A stretch of DNA of 64,000 bases from CAWEPK01 sp963835595 (GTDB lineage Bacteria; Desulfobacterota; Syntrophorhabdia; Syntrophorhabdales; WCHB1-27), in assembly GCA_963835595.1 (NCBI GenBank), contig CAWIGL010000001.1, positions 62,001 through 126,000 of the forward strand, read 5' to 3'. The notes beneath the pieces are model-generated. The model saw only the letters and a program-made list of their open reading frames with translations. It had not been told where the DNA came from and made no database searches. The translations under genes were made by a program, and so were the position numbers. Positions 26,659-35,979 of this stretch are shown here, piece by piece. Position 1 is the first letter of the stretch; every line of letters begins with the position of its first letter.

Positions 26659-29499
26659 TTAATGTTCGCCGCCTTCCTTCCTCAGGCGCGCCAGGGCGGC
26701 ACGGACCTTTTCCGGCCTGGCGGGAAGGGACGTGACCCTTGCGCCGATTGCGTCCGAGATCGCGTTGATGATCGCCGGGACCGTCGGCACGAGGGCGATC
26801 TCGGAAATCCCCTTGGCTGCGAAAGGACCGATAGGCTCCGGTTTCTGCACGAGCGCGATCTCGACTGCCGGCCTGACGCGGATGTCGGGGATACCGCAGC
26901 CCCGCAGCGTCTGCGTCTTCGGGACCCCACGGCTCACAACGAACTCTTCCGATAGGGCGTAGCCGATACCCATAATGATGCTCCCCTCAATCTGCCCCTT
27001 CACCTTGAGGGTGTTCAAGACCCTGCCCACGTCGTGGAACGCGAAGACCTTTTTTACCTCGACCGCCCCCGTTACGATGTCGACCTCCACGACGGCGATC
27101 TGGCAGGCATAATTGTAGGCGAAGTAGTTCCGGTAATCCTCCGGGTCGTAGTCGGTGACAATCTTCCCGTCCTTCATGATGGGGAAAGTCGGGTTTGGAT
27201 CGTCCCTGAGGGGATACGTCCGCGGGGCGATCCACTCGAAGTCCGCTTCAATGGCTGCTCCGCCCGCCTCACCCGCGAGGCGGGCCAGCCGGCCAAGGGG
27301 CATGACCGTTTTCCCGTTCCTTTGTACTACGTCCGTCCCGGCGATGTCGAGCGTCCCGGCGAAAAGCCCCGTGTGCCGGGATGCAAACGCAAGGATGCGC
27401 TCCCTGAAGTCCTTCGCCGCCCCAAGCGTAGCGTTGCCTGCAATCATCGTCTGGCGCTGGCCGATGGCCATCGCCCCGAGAGGCACCAGGTCGGAATCGG
27501 CCACGACGACGTCGAAGGCGCCGAAGGATATGCCCGTGACTGCCGCCGCGATCTGGGCCAGGACGGACGCCGCCCCCTGCCCCATGTCGCATACGGAGGC
27601 CCTCAGCTCTACGCGGCCCGACGCAAGGAGCTTAAGGAACGCCCCGCCGGAGTTGACGAAGCCCCGACCGCCGCCTATGTTCTTGTAGGCCCCGGCAACG
27701 CCCACTCCGGTCCTCTTGTTCCCGCCGGAAGGCGGCCTTATGGAAGCAAGCGAGCCGATCTTCTTTTCGGCCTCCGAGAAGGCCTCCTTGATGGCCACGC
27801 AGGACCTGACCGTCTCACCGCAAAAATTCTCCTCCCCTTCCTCCAGGGCGTTGATGCGCCTTAGCTTGAGGGGATCCATCCCGAGCCGCCGGGCCATGAT
27901 GTCGATCTGGCTCTCGACTGCAAAGTGCACCTGGTTCATCCCGAACCCCCGGAAGGCCCCTCCAAGGACGTTGTTCGTGTAAACGGTAAAACCTTCGACG
28001 CGAACGTTCGGCCAGACGTAAGGCCCTCCGGCGAAGACGATGGCCTGCTCCAGGACGTCGGCGCTCCACCCTTCGTAGGCCCCGGCATCGCTCACCAGAC
28101 GCGCCTCCAGGGCGAGGAACCTGCCTTCTGTGGAAGCCCCCGTCTTGTAATGCATCTTGAAGGCGTGCTTCTTCGTGCTCATTATGAGCGACTCGCTCCG
28201 GCTCAACGTTATCTTGAAGGGCCGCTTCGTCAAAAGGGCGCCCAGGCCGAGGAGGACCTGGATCGTGATGTCGAGCTTACCCCCGAAGGCGCCCCCGACG
28301 GGAAGCCCCCGCACCCTCACCTTCTCCTCGGGCAGGCCGAGGCACGCGGCTATCTGCGCCCGCATGAGGAAGGGACTCTGAGTCGAGCACCAGATCTCTA
28401 CGCCGCCGTCCTCCGTCGCCCTGGCCGCGCCGGACTCCGGCTCCAGGTAGGCGTGCTCGACAAAGGGCGTCTCGTAGTCTCCCTCGACGATCACCGCCGC
28501 CTTCGCGAACGCAGCCGCCGTATCTCCCTTCTTGTGGACTACTTCCTTGAGGATGTGGCCGGACGCGTGGACAGGCGCCAGATCGGGCCGGCCCATCGCC
28601 TCTTCGGGAGAAGCGACGACGGGCAACTCCGAAAGCTCGACCCGGACCGACCGGACGGCGGCGCGGGCTTCCTCTTCCGTCTCGGCAATGACGAGGGCGA
28701 TGGGGTCGCCGGCGAAACGGACCTTGTCATCGGCAAGGACCGGCTGATCGGCATGGATAATGCCGAACCGGTTTATACCGGGGACGTCCGCCGCGGTCAC
28801 CACCCGGATTACGCCCGGCATGTGTTCCGCCAGGCTCGTGTCCACGGTCCCGAGGGCGGCGTGGGGGACGCCGGCCAAGAGAAGGGCTCCGTAGCACATG
28901 CCCTCGAAATATAGGTCGTCGCTGAAAACGAGGCGGCCTGCGGCCTTCAGCGCATCCGAGCCGTCCTCGACAGGCGCGCCGATAATATCCGGCCCGGAGT
29001 CCACCGGCGCGCGGGCGGGCCTGCCTGCCCGGCCGGAGAGAACCCTCGATGCCTCCTCGACTGCCTCGATGATGGCGAAATAACCGGTGCAGCGGCAGTA
29101 ATTGGCTGCCAGGGCCGTTACGATCTCTTCCCCGGACGGCGCAGGGTTCCTGTCGAGCAGGGCCTTTGCAGCCATTATCATGCCGGGGGTGCAGAAGCCG
29201 CACTGGATCGCGCCCTTGTCGATAAAGGCCCGCTGGATGGGGTGCAAGCCGCGGGCGGAGATGCCCTCGATGGTTTCCACCGTCGCGCCTTGCAGCCTGC
29301 CCATCCGCAGGAGGCATGACTTTTTCGCCTCGCCGTTGACGATCACGATGCAGGCGCCGCACTCCCCCGCCCCGCACCCGCACTTGGCGCCCGCCAGCCT
29401 GAGACGGTCCCGGAGGAACCTCAGAAGGGTCATCTTTTCCGGTACGGTTGCGGTCACGGGCGCGCCGTTGACCCTCAATCGCACTTCCGTTCCTTTCAT
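26659..29499 (-). CDS. xanthine dehydrogenase-family molybdenum hydroxylase, fused 2Fe-2S and molybdopterin subunits
   Basis: A 946-residue protein similar in layout to Desulfovibrio aldehyde oxidoreductase (Mop, about 907). Residues 1-80 form a plant-type 2Fe-2S domain (CGCGAGECGAC at 40-50, Cys 62). Residues 85-150 form the second cluster domain (QCGFCTP at 99-105 and CRCTGY at 135-140). The rest is the molybdopterin part, with VGGAFGGK, GGAFRGFGMNQ and, near the end, AKGISEIALVP carrying the base-like Glu. There is no FAD domain. It would hydroxylate an aldehyde or heterocycle and pass electrons to ferredoxin or flavodoxin. It follows the TRAP binding protein gene by 43 bases. Confidence 0.9.
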   Translation of the reverse strand: MKGTEVRLRVNGAPVTATVPEKMTLLRFLRDRLRLAGAKCGCGAGECGACIVIVNGEAKKSCLLRMGRLQGATVETIEGISARGLHPIQRAFIDKGAIQCGFCTPGMIMAAKALLDRNPAPSGEEIVTALAANYCRCTGYFAIIEAVEEASRVLSGRAGRPARAPVDSGPDIIGAPVEDGSDALKAAGRLVFSDDLYFEGMCYGALLLAGVPHAALGTVDTSLAEHMPGVIRVVTAADVPGINRFGIIHADQPVLADDKVRFAGDPIALVIAETEEEARAAVRSVRVELSELPVVASPEEAMGRPDLAPVHASGHILKEVVHKKGDTAAAFAKAAVIVEGDYETPFVEHAYLEPESGAARATEDGGVEIWCSTQSPFLMRAQIAACLGLPEEKVRVRGLPVGGAFGGKLDITIQVLLGLGALLTKRPFKITLSRSESLIMSTKKHAFKMHYKTGASTEGRFLALEARLVSDAGAYEGWSADVLEQAIVFAGGPYVWPNVRVEGFTVYTNNVLGGAFRGFGMNQVHFAVESQIDIMARRLGMDPLKLRRINALEEGEENFCGETVRSCVAIKEAFSEAEKKIGSLASIRPPSGGNKRTGVGVAGAYKNIGGGRGFVNSGGAFLKLLASGRVELRASVCDMGQGAASVLAQIAAAVTGISFGAFDVVVADSDLVPLGAMAIGQRQTMIAGNATLGAAKDFRERILAFASRHTGLFAGTLDIAGTDVVQRNGKTVMPLGRLARLAGEAGGAAIEADFEWIAPRTYPLRDDPNPTFPIMKDGKIVTDYDPEDYRNYFAYNYACQIAVVEVDIVTGAVEVKKVFAFHDVGRVLNTLKVKGQIEGSIIMGIGYALSEEFVVSRGVPKTQTLRGCGIPDIRVRPAVEIALVQKPEPIGPFAAKGISEIALVPTVPAIINAISDAIGARVTSLPARPEKVRAALARLRKEGGEH

Positions 29500-29542
29500 G
29501 TCGCAACCACCGGAAATCCTCCTACGATTCGGTCCCGCTCAA

Positions 29543-30571
29543 TTACTTGTAGATCCTCTCGTATTTTACTTTAAGCGCCTGTACATCCTTTACTATCTGC
29601 TCGCCGGGCAGGCCGCGGGCCGTCACGGCCTTGATATATTCGTCGATGATCGGCTTCATCAGCCTGGGCATCTGGGCCATCTCCGACGCGGGCAGATAGA
29701 TCACCTCGTGGTTGTATTTCTTCTTCGACCAGGCCACGGCAGCGGTCACGTGGTCGTCCACGTATTTCGCCGTCCATTCGGACTGCTCCCGCCTCAGGCC
29801 GTCGATCACCTTTTTCACGTCCGGGGGCAGGGAGTTCCATTTGGACTTGTTCATGACTACCGAGAAATCGGTGAGGGCTATGTTGACTATCGTCGTATAC
29901 GGGCAGTAGGCCGCGAAATTGAAGTCCTCCAGGACCTCGATGGAGGAGACGATCCCCTTCACGACGCCCTTCTGGACGGCCTCCGGCGTGTCCGACTGGG
30001 GCATCGCAACGGGCACGGCCCCCAGGGCCTTCACGGCGTCCGCCAGGGTCCCCGACACGCGCACCTCCATGCCTCTCAGGTCTTTCAGCGACCTGACGGG
30101 CGTCTTCGTCATGAAGCTCGACGGGGGCGAGGTGAAAAGGGCGATGATCTTTACGTGCTCGAATTCTTTCGGGTTGTACTTCTCTATCAGGTCGTACTCG
30201 GACATACTGGCGACCTTGGAGCTGGGGAAGCCTACAGGCAGGGAAATCGCCTCGGAGATGGGAAAGCGGCCGGGTTGGTAACTCATGGCGAAGTTGCCGA
30301 TATCGGCCAGGCCGGAGACGACGCCGTCATACATGTTCTTCGCATTGAGGAGCGTGCTGCCCGGGAACGTGCGGATCTTGACCCTGCCGTTCGTGCGCTT
30401 TTCCACCTCTTTTGCCCACCGCTCCATCTGAACGCACGGGAACGTGGTCTCCGGCGGAAAGTTCGCGTAACTGAGATTTATGGTCGCCTGGCCGTGCGCT
30501 ACGCCGCTTGCGCCTATCGACAGGCCGATTGCCAGAAAGAAAACAATCGATAAGAATACCGCTGTCCTCAT
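29543..30571 (-). CDS. TRAP transporter solute-binding protein, DctP type
   Basis: A 342-residue periplasmic receptor. The signal peptide ends near residue 28 (SGVAHGQA). The DctP pattern is clear: LRGMEVRVSGTLADAVKALGAVPVAMP (in part GMEVRVSG) with the ligand-binding arginine. The start at 30571 is set by AGGGGGG; earlier in-frame codons are not preceded by a site. The membrane subunits DctQ/DctM are absent here, so the protein must work with a transporter encoded elsewhere. It lies 98 bases behind the opine-type dehydrogenase. Confidence 0.88.
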   Translation of the reverse strand: MRTAVFLSIVFFLAIGLSIGASGVAHGQATINLSYANFPPETTFPCVQMERWAKEVEKRTNGRVKIRTFPGSTLLNAKNMYDGVVSGLADIGNFAMSYQPGRFPISEAISLPVGFPSSKVASMSEYDLIEKYNPKEFEHVKIIALFTSPPSSFMTKTPVRSLKDLRGMEVRVSGTLADAVKALGAVPVAMPQSDTPEAVQKGVVKGIVSSIEVLEDFNFAAYCPYTTIVNIALTDFSVVMNKSKWNSLPPDVKKVIDGLRREQSEWTAKYVDDHVTAAVAWSKKKYNHEVIYLPASEMAQMPRLMKPIIDEYIKAVTARGLPGEQIVKDVQALKVKYERIYK

Positions 30572-30669
30572 GTAGATGCCCCCCTTATGCTTGAATATGC
30601 GCGTATGCGCTATGAGCCCTGCCCCTGCGCCTTTCCGTTTCACGGGAAACATTGCCGGGGCGCCCACGG

Positions 30670-31758
30670 CTATGTGCCCTCGTACAGGAGCTTCTTCAGC
30701 CCGTTCATCGTGAGGCCCGCGATGCCAAGGGCCTCGAAGGTCCTGCCTGTCTTCATGAAGTCCGTCCCCGCCACGACCCCTGCCAGCGTGAGGAGAGAGC
30801 GCGCCACCGGGACATCGACCCCCGCGTAATTTGCGGCGGAGACGAGGAAGGCCAGGCCGCAGGCAATATCCTCCGTGACGTAGCGATGGCGGTAATCGAT
30901 CTGCTCGGACCAGAGGCCGGACGCCTGGAGGAGGCGCTTCGACTCCCTCGGATACATCCACTCGTTGGGCCGCGCCTCGTCGTAGTAATCTTCGAGAGGG
31001 TAATGGTTGGGCTTGTACCCGAAGGCCTCCCGCACCTTTATGCGCTCCAGGTCGAGCAGCGATATGACCCGCCTTATGCCGGGGGTCGTCCCTTCGTTAT
31101 GTATGTCGTAGGCGGCGGGGTATTCTATCGGCCCGGTATTAAGGACAATCAGGGGGGGATGGATGACAGGCCCGGCGTTCATCAGCGCGCCGGAGAGCGC
31201 GTCCTCTACTGCGTGGACGGAGGGGAAAAAGTCGTTTATCTTGCGGAGGGCGCTGCCGGTCTCCCTGGCGGGGAAGACACCCGTCGGGAGGTGGCACGCG
31301 CGGACGACGATCCGCACCTCGTTCGCTTCGATCTTCCTCGTCAGGTAAGGGTTCGTCCCCGTCTCGGCCAGGGCGATCTCCTTCGTACACCCTTTTTCCC
31401 GGACATACCTGTGCATCATGTAGGCGCCGAACGTACCCGGCGCAAGGAAAATGACCTGGCCGTCTTCGAGGCAGGGGGCGAGGTCGGCGGCTATTTGGCT
31501 TTGCGCGAAGGCGGGGAGGACCATGACAATGACCTCGACCCCCGCCACCGCCTCCTTGATGTCTTCCGTGACGAGATCGACAGGCGCGCTCCCCTGTATC
31601 GTCGGCCCCGATACCTTGATTGTCCCCGATGCCCTGATCGCCGTCAGCTCGTCCGGAAACCTGCTCCACATGCGCACGCTGCACCCGGCGAGCGACAGGT
31701 CTGCGGCAGCGGCGAAAGAGCCGTTCCCTCCCCCAAGGACCGCCACCCGCTTTTTCAT
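30670..31758 (-). CDS. NAD/NADP octopine/nopaline dehydrogenase family protein
   Basis: A 362-residue enzyme. The Rossmann motif is VAVLGGGNGSFAAAADLSL; the C-terminal opine-dehydrogenase domain holds the catalytic-type HNEGTTPGIRRV segment and GYKPNHYPLEDYYDE. Such enzymes reductively join or oxidatively split an amino acid and a keto acid. The start overlaps the stop of the 3-hydroxyacyl-CoA dehydrogenase gene as ATGA. The substrate is unknown; within this operon it may open an N-substituted amino acid. Confidence 0.85.
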   Translation of the reverse strand: MKKRVAVLGGGNGSFAAAADLSLAGCSVRMWSRFPDELTAIRASGTIKVSGPTIQGSAPVDLVTEDIKEAVAGVEVIVMVLPAFAQSQIAADLAPCLEDGQVIFLAPGTFGAYMMHRYVREKGCTKEIALAETGTNPYLTRKIEANEVRIVVRACHLPTGVFPARETGSALRKINDFFPSVHAVEDALSGALMNAGPVIHPPLIVLNTGPIEYPAAYDIHNEGTTPGIRRVISLLDLERIKVREAFGYKPNHYPLEDYYDEARPNEWMYPRESKRLLQASGLWSEQIDYRHRYVTEDIACGLAFLVSAANYAGVDVPVARSLLTLAGVVAGTDFMKTGRTFEALGIAGLTMNGLKKLLYEGT

Positions 31759-32735
31759 GACCGCTCCTCCTTCAGTGAGCGGACTGCTTTCAGCACCTTA
31801 ACGAGGCCGCGATACTTCTTCTCGAAGACCGCCTCAACGCCATCCTTGTCGTATGTATATATCCCCTTCCCTGCGCGCGGCCCCGTCTCCCCCTTTTTCA
31901 TCTTCTCGTCTACGAGGCGCGGGGCCAGGAACCGCTCGCTTTTATACGCGGAGTAAAGGAAGCGGTCCGCATAGTAGAGGATGTCGAGGCCGCCCAAGTC
32001 GATGAACTCGAGGAGGCCGAAGACGGAGAGCCTGAACCCGAAGCCGTAGCGGATGGCCGTGTCAATCTCCTCGGCGCTCGCTATCCCTTCCTCCAGTATG
32101 CGCACGGCCTCGTTCATCGCCAGCGCCTGGATCCGGGGGATGATGAAGCCGGGGCTGTCCATGAGCACCACCGGCGTCTTGCCGATGCCTTTCAGCAGCC
32201 CTACCATCCCCTTCACCGCTGCATCCGCCGTCGCGGCAGCGTGCGCGACCTCGACAACGGGGATTATGAAGGCTGGATTGAGCCAATGGGTGATGACCAG
32301 CCTCTCAGGGCTCGCGAGCCCTTCGGCCATCGTCTTTATGTCGATTGTCGAAGTGGTGGAGGCGACGACTGCGTCTTTGTCGATGAACGGTGAGATGTCC
32401 CGAAAGAGCTTGATCTTGAGCTCCGGCCTCTCGGGAAGCGCCTCCAAAACGTAGCCGCCGGCCAGGTTTTGCCTGTCGATGCCCCGGCAAAAGGAAACGG
32501 AGCGGAGCACGTCCGCCGGCCTGGCCGCAGTGTACCTTATCCGCTTCAGGAGGCGCGTGGTCGATGCAAGCTCTTTCGTGAACCGCTCGACGACGCGCTC
32601 GTGCTCCCCGTCGGCCCTCTCCTTCACGTCTAATACCCTGACCGGACGGCCCGCAAGGGCGAAGGCGAGGGTAATGCCGAGGCCCATCCGCCCCGGACCG
32701 ATGACGACGATGTCCCTGTTCCTACGGCCTCTCAT
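31755..32735 (-). CDS. 3-hydroxyacyl-CoA dehydrogenase family protein
   Basis: A 326-residue enzyme. The NAD site is IVVIGPGRMGLGITLAFALAG; later come VLEALPERPELKIKLF, STTSTIDI and THWLNPAFIIPVVEV, the last carrying the catalytic His region, and DSPGFIIPRIQALAMNEA of the C-terminal domain. It is close to single-domain hydroxyacyl-CoA or hydroxyglutarate/carnitine-type dehydrogenases. The start at 32735 is preferred over 32978, which would run through repeat copy C. It heads the operon. No strong ribosome site is visible. Confidence 0.85.
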   Translation of the reverse strand: MRGRRNRDIVVIGPGRMGLGITLAFALAGRPVRVLDVKERADGEHERVVERFTKELASTTRLLKRIRYTAARPADVLRSVSFCRGIDRQNLAGGYVLEALPERPELKIKLFRDISPFIDKDAVVASTTSTIDIKTMAEGLASPERLVITHWLNPAFIIPVVEVAHAAATADAAVKGMVGLLKGIGKTPVVLMDSPGFIIPRIQALAMNEAVRILEEGIASAEEIDTAIRYGFGFRLSVFGLLEFIDLGGLDILYYADRFLYSAYKSERFLAPRLVDEKMKKGETGPRAGKGIYTYDKDGVEAVFEKKYRGLVKVLKAVRSLKEERS

Positions 32736-32793
32736 CGAATTGAACGAACATACTATGCGGGACTGCACGTATTTGTCAACAGGTTTGAGATTG

Positions 32794-32976
32794 GGGGCCG
32801 TGATCCTTTCGCGCCTTTCGTGTCGTTTTCTCGGGCGCGAGTCCTCACTTGCCGCCCGCCCGACCGCCTGGCGGTGCCCGCAAGCCTGGAGCGCGGGCAC
32901 CCGGCCTACCGTTTTATATGCTCCGGCTCGCTTCCTCGAAAAACAACGCGAAATCCATCGAAAACCTCCCGGCCCC
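32794..32976 (+). repeat. GGCC-end dispersed repeat, copy C (with insertion)
   Basis: About 183 bp: ends GGGGCCG and CCCGGCCCC, arms as in copy F, but the central hairpin is replaced by an extra stretch of about 55 GC-rich bases (32853-32915) that itself contains the hairpin GGTGCCCGC / GCGGGCACC. It lies upstream of the dehydrogenase operon. Confidence 0.7.
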
Positions 32977-33562
32977 ATCCCGCTCAGGTGCTGCGGCTCG
33001 CTGACTGAAACGCTATCCTTCTTCCCGCTTCCTGAAACGGAGCAGTGGAATGTTTTTCTTGCTACACAACATGTTGCAGGTATCGAGCGAAAGATCGGGG
33101 CCGTAGTTGACTAAATTGACAAGGATAACGGCCATCATTGTCAAAAAAAGCCTGTCGGCACGTCTGGTGTTAAAAGGCGGCCGGAGAGATTTTCGTGGAT
33201 GGCTAGGAGTCGTGGAGGCGCGCGCCGCAGCATACTTTTTGTGTATGTGAGGACGCGCAACGAACACGACGACGAAGCAAGGCGCGAAAAGGTCCCGGCC
33301 GCATACCACCGCATACTAGGGAGAGCTTGACAGGCCCATATTTCATATGATAAAGTCTGACGGGCATGCGACAGGTTTGCAGCATCTCCTCTCACCAGCA
33401 TCGAGCGTAGACTCGCCACATAGCCTTCTTTAGGGGAGCACGGGGAAGATTCATTCGACGCGTCACAGAGGCAGATAACACGAGCAGAGCTTACATAGCC
33501 ACCGGAAAAGAGCCCGCAGTTTTTTACCAGAGACGCGCTGTTTCCGAACAAAAAGGGGAGCG
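32977..33562. other. intergenic region between repeats C and D and the B12 radical-SAM gene
   Basis: No convincing gene. 33000-33130 resembles sequence right of copy F (GGAATGTTTTTCTTGC here; AATGTTTTTCTG near 50699). Copy D follows at 33176. Confidence 0.45.
33176..33301 (-). repeat. GGCC-end dispersed repeat, copy D
   Basis: About 126 bp, inverted relative to C. Central hairpin CATACTTTTTGTGTATG. Right end GGTCCCGGCCGC. With copy C it forms an inverted pair about 200 bases apart. Confidence 0.7.
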
Positions 33563-35065
33563 ATGAATATTCTTTTTATCTATCCGAAGTGCCCGGACAC
33601 CTTCTGGGCCTTCAAGCACGCGCTGAGATTCGTCTCCAAGAAGGCCCTCCACCCCCCGCTGGGCCTGCTTACGGTGGCCGCCATGCTTCCCGTCGAATGG
33701 CAGAAGCGACTCATCGACATGAATACGGACACCGTCAGGGACAGCGACGTTCTATGGGCGGACTATGTGTTTATCAGCGCTATGGCGGTGCAAAGAAAAT
33801 CGGCCAAAGAGCTGATTGCCCGGTGCAAAGCGGCAGGGGCCAGGATCGTCGCAGGAGGCCCGCTCTTTACCGCCTCCCCTGACGACTTTCCCGACGTCGA
33901 CCACCTCGTCCTCGACGAGGCCGAGAACAGCCTTCCCCCATTCCTTGACGATCTGGCCAGGGGGAAAGCGCGACGGATCTACCGGTCCGACGGCTTCCCC
34001 GAGCTCGACAGGACCCCCGCCCCGCTCTGGGGCCTCATCAAGATGAAGCGATACTTCTCTATGAACCTCCAGTATTCGCGGGGGTGTCCCTTCAGTTGTG
34101 AGTTTTGCGACATTACGACGCTCTACGGCAACCACACGCGCACCAAGAGCGCACGCCAGGTAGTCGATGAGTTGGAGTCGCTGTACAAGGCCGGATGGAG
34201 GGGCGGCGTCTTTTTCGTCGATGACAACTTCATCGGCAATAAGAAGAGGCTGAAGGAGCAGGTTCTGCCCGCTATGACCGACTGGATGAAGAAAAGGAGA
34301 CGTCCTTTCGATTTCTCCACCGAGGCTTCGATCAACCTCGCCGACGACGAGTCCCTGATAAGGCAGATGATACGCGCCGGCTTCGATTCAGTATTCGTCG
34401 GCATCGAAACGCCGGACGACAAATCCCTCAAGGAATGCAGCAAGTTCCAGAACGTCAACCGGGACCTCGTGGCCAGCGTCAAGCGGATCCAAAAGATCGG
34501 GCTGCGGGTCCGCGCCGGGTTCATTGTGGGGTTCGACAACGATTCCCCCGATATATTCGACCGCCAGATCAAGTTCGTCCAGGAAAGCAGGATCGTGACC
34601 GCCATGGTGGGCATGCTCAATGCGCCGGGCGGCAGCCGACTCTACCAGCGCCTTCAGAAAGAAGGCCGGCTGGGCAAGGAGACTACGGGGGACAACACGG
34701 ACTTCACCACAAACGTCGTTCCCCTGATGGGTTACGAAAAGCTCGTCGACGGCTACAACCGGATCATCAAGGCCATTTATTCTCCCCGGATGTACTATGA
34801 GCGGGTAAAGACCTTTCTCAAGGAATACAAGCCCCTTGAAAAGCGGAAGTCCCGTTTCCACTTCCGCTCCTTGCGCTTCAACTTTCATTATATCGACGCC
34901 CCTTTCAAGACGGTCGTCGTGCTGGGCATCAAAGACAATGCCAGACTTTACTATTGGAAACTTCTCCTGTGGTCATTGCTTACGCGGCCCCGGCTATTGC
35001 CGCTGGCGATTACGTATCATGTCTACGGGTTTCATTTTCGCAGGGTCCTTGCAGTAGATCGGTAA
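33563..35065 (+). CDS. B12-binding-domain radical SAM protein with DUF4070-type C-terminus
   Basis: A 500-residue enzyme. Residues about 1-140 form a degenerate cobalamin-binding Rossmann domain (HPPLGLLTVAAMLP, MNTDTVRDSDVLWADYVFIS). The radical SAM motif is CPFSCEFCDI near residue 175. After the barrel (FVGIETPDDKSLKE, RVRAGFIVGFDNDSPDIF) comes a C-terminal DUF4070-like part ending in basic aromatic sequence. Relatives include the hopanoid C-3 methylase HpnR group; the substrate here is unknown, probably a lipid or other unreactive carbon centre. AAGGGGAGCG precedes the start. Confidence 0.82.
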   Translation: MNILFIYPKCPDTFWAFKHALRFVSKKALHPPLGLLTVAAMLPVEWQKRLIDMNTDTVRDSDVLWADYVFISAMAVQRKSAKELIARCKAAGARIVAGGPLFTASPDDFPDVDHLVLDEAENSLPPFLDDLARGKARRIYRSDGFPELDRTPAPLWGLIKMKRYFSMNLQYSRGCPFSCEFCDITTLYGNHTRTKSARQVVDELESLYKAGWRGGVFFVDDNFIGNKKRLKEQVLPAMTDWMKKRRRPFDFSTEASINLADDESLIRQMIRAGFDSVFVGIETPDDKSLKECSKFQNVNRDLVASVKRIQKIGLRVRAGFIVGFDNDSPDIFDRQIKFVQESRIVTAMVGMLNAPGGSRLYQRLQKEGRLGKETTGDNTDFTTNVVPLMGYEKLVDGYNRIIKAIYSPRMYYERVKTFLKEYKPLEKRKSRFHFRSLRFNFHYIDAPFKTVVVLGIKDNARLYYWKLLLWSLLTRPRLLPLAITYHVYGFHFRRVLAVDR

Positions 35066-35125
35066 TCGCCTAACGGCCGGAACAACCGGCCTTCAAGGAA
35101 GTGTCGTCGTCATAAGGAGGGTTTT

Positions 35126-35344
35126 ATGCTCATCGGAAAGATCGATGTGAGGTCGAGGCAGAAGATACTGGTAACGATCCGGGACGTCAAGAAGATCAAG
35201 ATGATAGATGTCCGTGTCCACAATACCGGTGATGATGGGGAGATGGTCGCCACCCCCGCCGGAATATCGCTCCTGGGAGAGCAGGTGGATCAGGCGATCG
35301 AGCTGTTGAAAGAGGCCAAATTGAGGGTCGCAGCAGAGAAGTAG
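35126..35344 (+). CDS. PC4/p15-like transcriptional coactivator domain protein
   Basis: A 72-residue protein that matches the PC4 single-strand-DNA-binding fold: IGKIDVRSRQKILVTIRD, a VRVHN strand, then the T-x-x-G-I-S-L element (ATPAGISLLGEQVDQAI). AGGAGG precedes the start. Bacterial PC4 proteins bind single-stranded DNA or RNA. It stands at the head of a group of nucleic-acid-binding genes. Confidence 0.72.
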   Translation: MLIGKIDVRSRQKILVTIRDVKKIKMIDVRVHNTGDDGEMVATPAGISLLGEQVDQAIELLKEAKLRVAAEK

Positions 35345-35500
35345 CGAAACAGGGAGAGTGACGGGTCGATGCATCACGCAGGAAACACCGCGGGCCAATC
35401 CGGTCGGTTCGAGCGGCAGCGGCGCCACGGGAGACCGTGAGGCGGACTATCCCGTCTGATGGGGTCGTAGCGGTAAATAACAAGAAAAAGGAGCTTGAGC

Positions 35501-35704
35501 ATGGCGGAAGGAACAGTGAAGTGGTTCAACGATTCAAAGGGGTTTGGCTTCATCACGCAGGATGGGGGCGGCGATGTCTTCGTCCACCACTCTGCGATTG
35601 ACGGCCAGGGTTTCAAGTCGCTTTCCGAAGGGGACAGGGTTGAGTTCGATGTAGTCAAGGGACAGAAAGGACCGGCCGCTGCCAACGTGAAAAAGCGCAG
35701 CTGA
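35501..35704 (+). CDS. cold-shock domain protein
   Basis: A 67-residue CspA-family protein with both RNA-binding motifs (KGFGFIT and DVFVHHSA). The start MAEGTVKWF at 35501 is preceded by AAGGAG; an in-frame ATG at 35495 is less likely. It acts as a nucleic-acid chaperone. The 156 bases upstream hold no gene and may be its regulated leader. Confidence 0.93.
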   Translation: MAEGTVKWFNDSKGFGFITQDGGGDVFVHHSAIDGQGFKSLSEGDRVEFDVVKGQKGPAAANVKKRS

Positions 35705-35745
35705 ACGGGCCGGCGCCCTGCGGTTATTGAAGCCCGCGCAGGGAC

Positions 35746-35979
35746 ATGAGAGGGCAGCCGGCAAAGCGCGGCCGGCACAACTCTCTCAAGCGGCAGAAAG
35801 AAATAGGGCGGAAAGAAGAAGCAGCCGAGAAGATGGCCCGCAGGCATGGCAATGGTGAGAGGCCCTGGGACGGCAGAGAGGCATACGACCTCTTCGACGG
35901 ACTACGGGGCGGTCGCTCCATGACGGAAGCTGCGGGCGGACAGCCTCAACGATCTTCGATTTCAAGGAGAAGAACATGA
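35746..35979 (+). CDS. small basic protein, possible
   Basis: A 77-residue, strongly basic protein (RHNSLKRQKEIGRKEEAAEK is a charged helix). Its stop overlaps the RRM-protein start as ATGA, and it lies 41 bases behind the cold-shock gene; both support a real coding gene. Short lysine/arginine-rich proteins are often found beside cold-shock genes. No domain recognised. Confidence 0.5.
   Translation: MRGQPAKRGRHNSLKRQKEIGRKEEAAEKMARRHGNGERPWDGREAYDLFDGLRGGRSMTEAAGGQPQRSSISRRRT

Noticed and set aside
27034..28914. Two long plus-strand frames opposite the molybdenum hydroxylase
   Set aside because: High GC creates open antisense frames; the minus-strand protein has all cofactor motifs.
33013..33551. 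Short minus-strand frames between the repeats and the B12 radical-SAM gene
   Set aside because: They run through repeat copy D and lack ribosome sites or recognisable domains.
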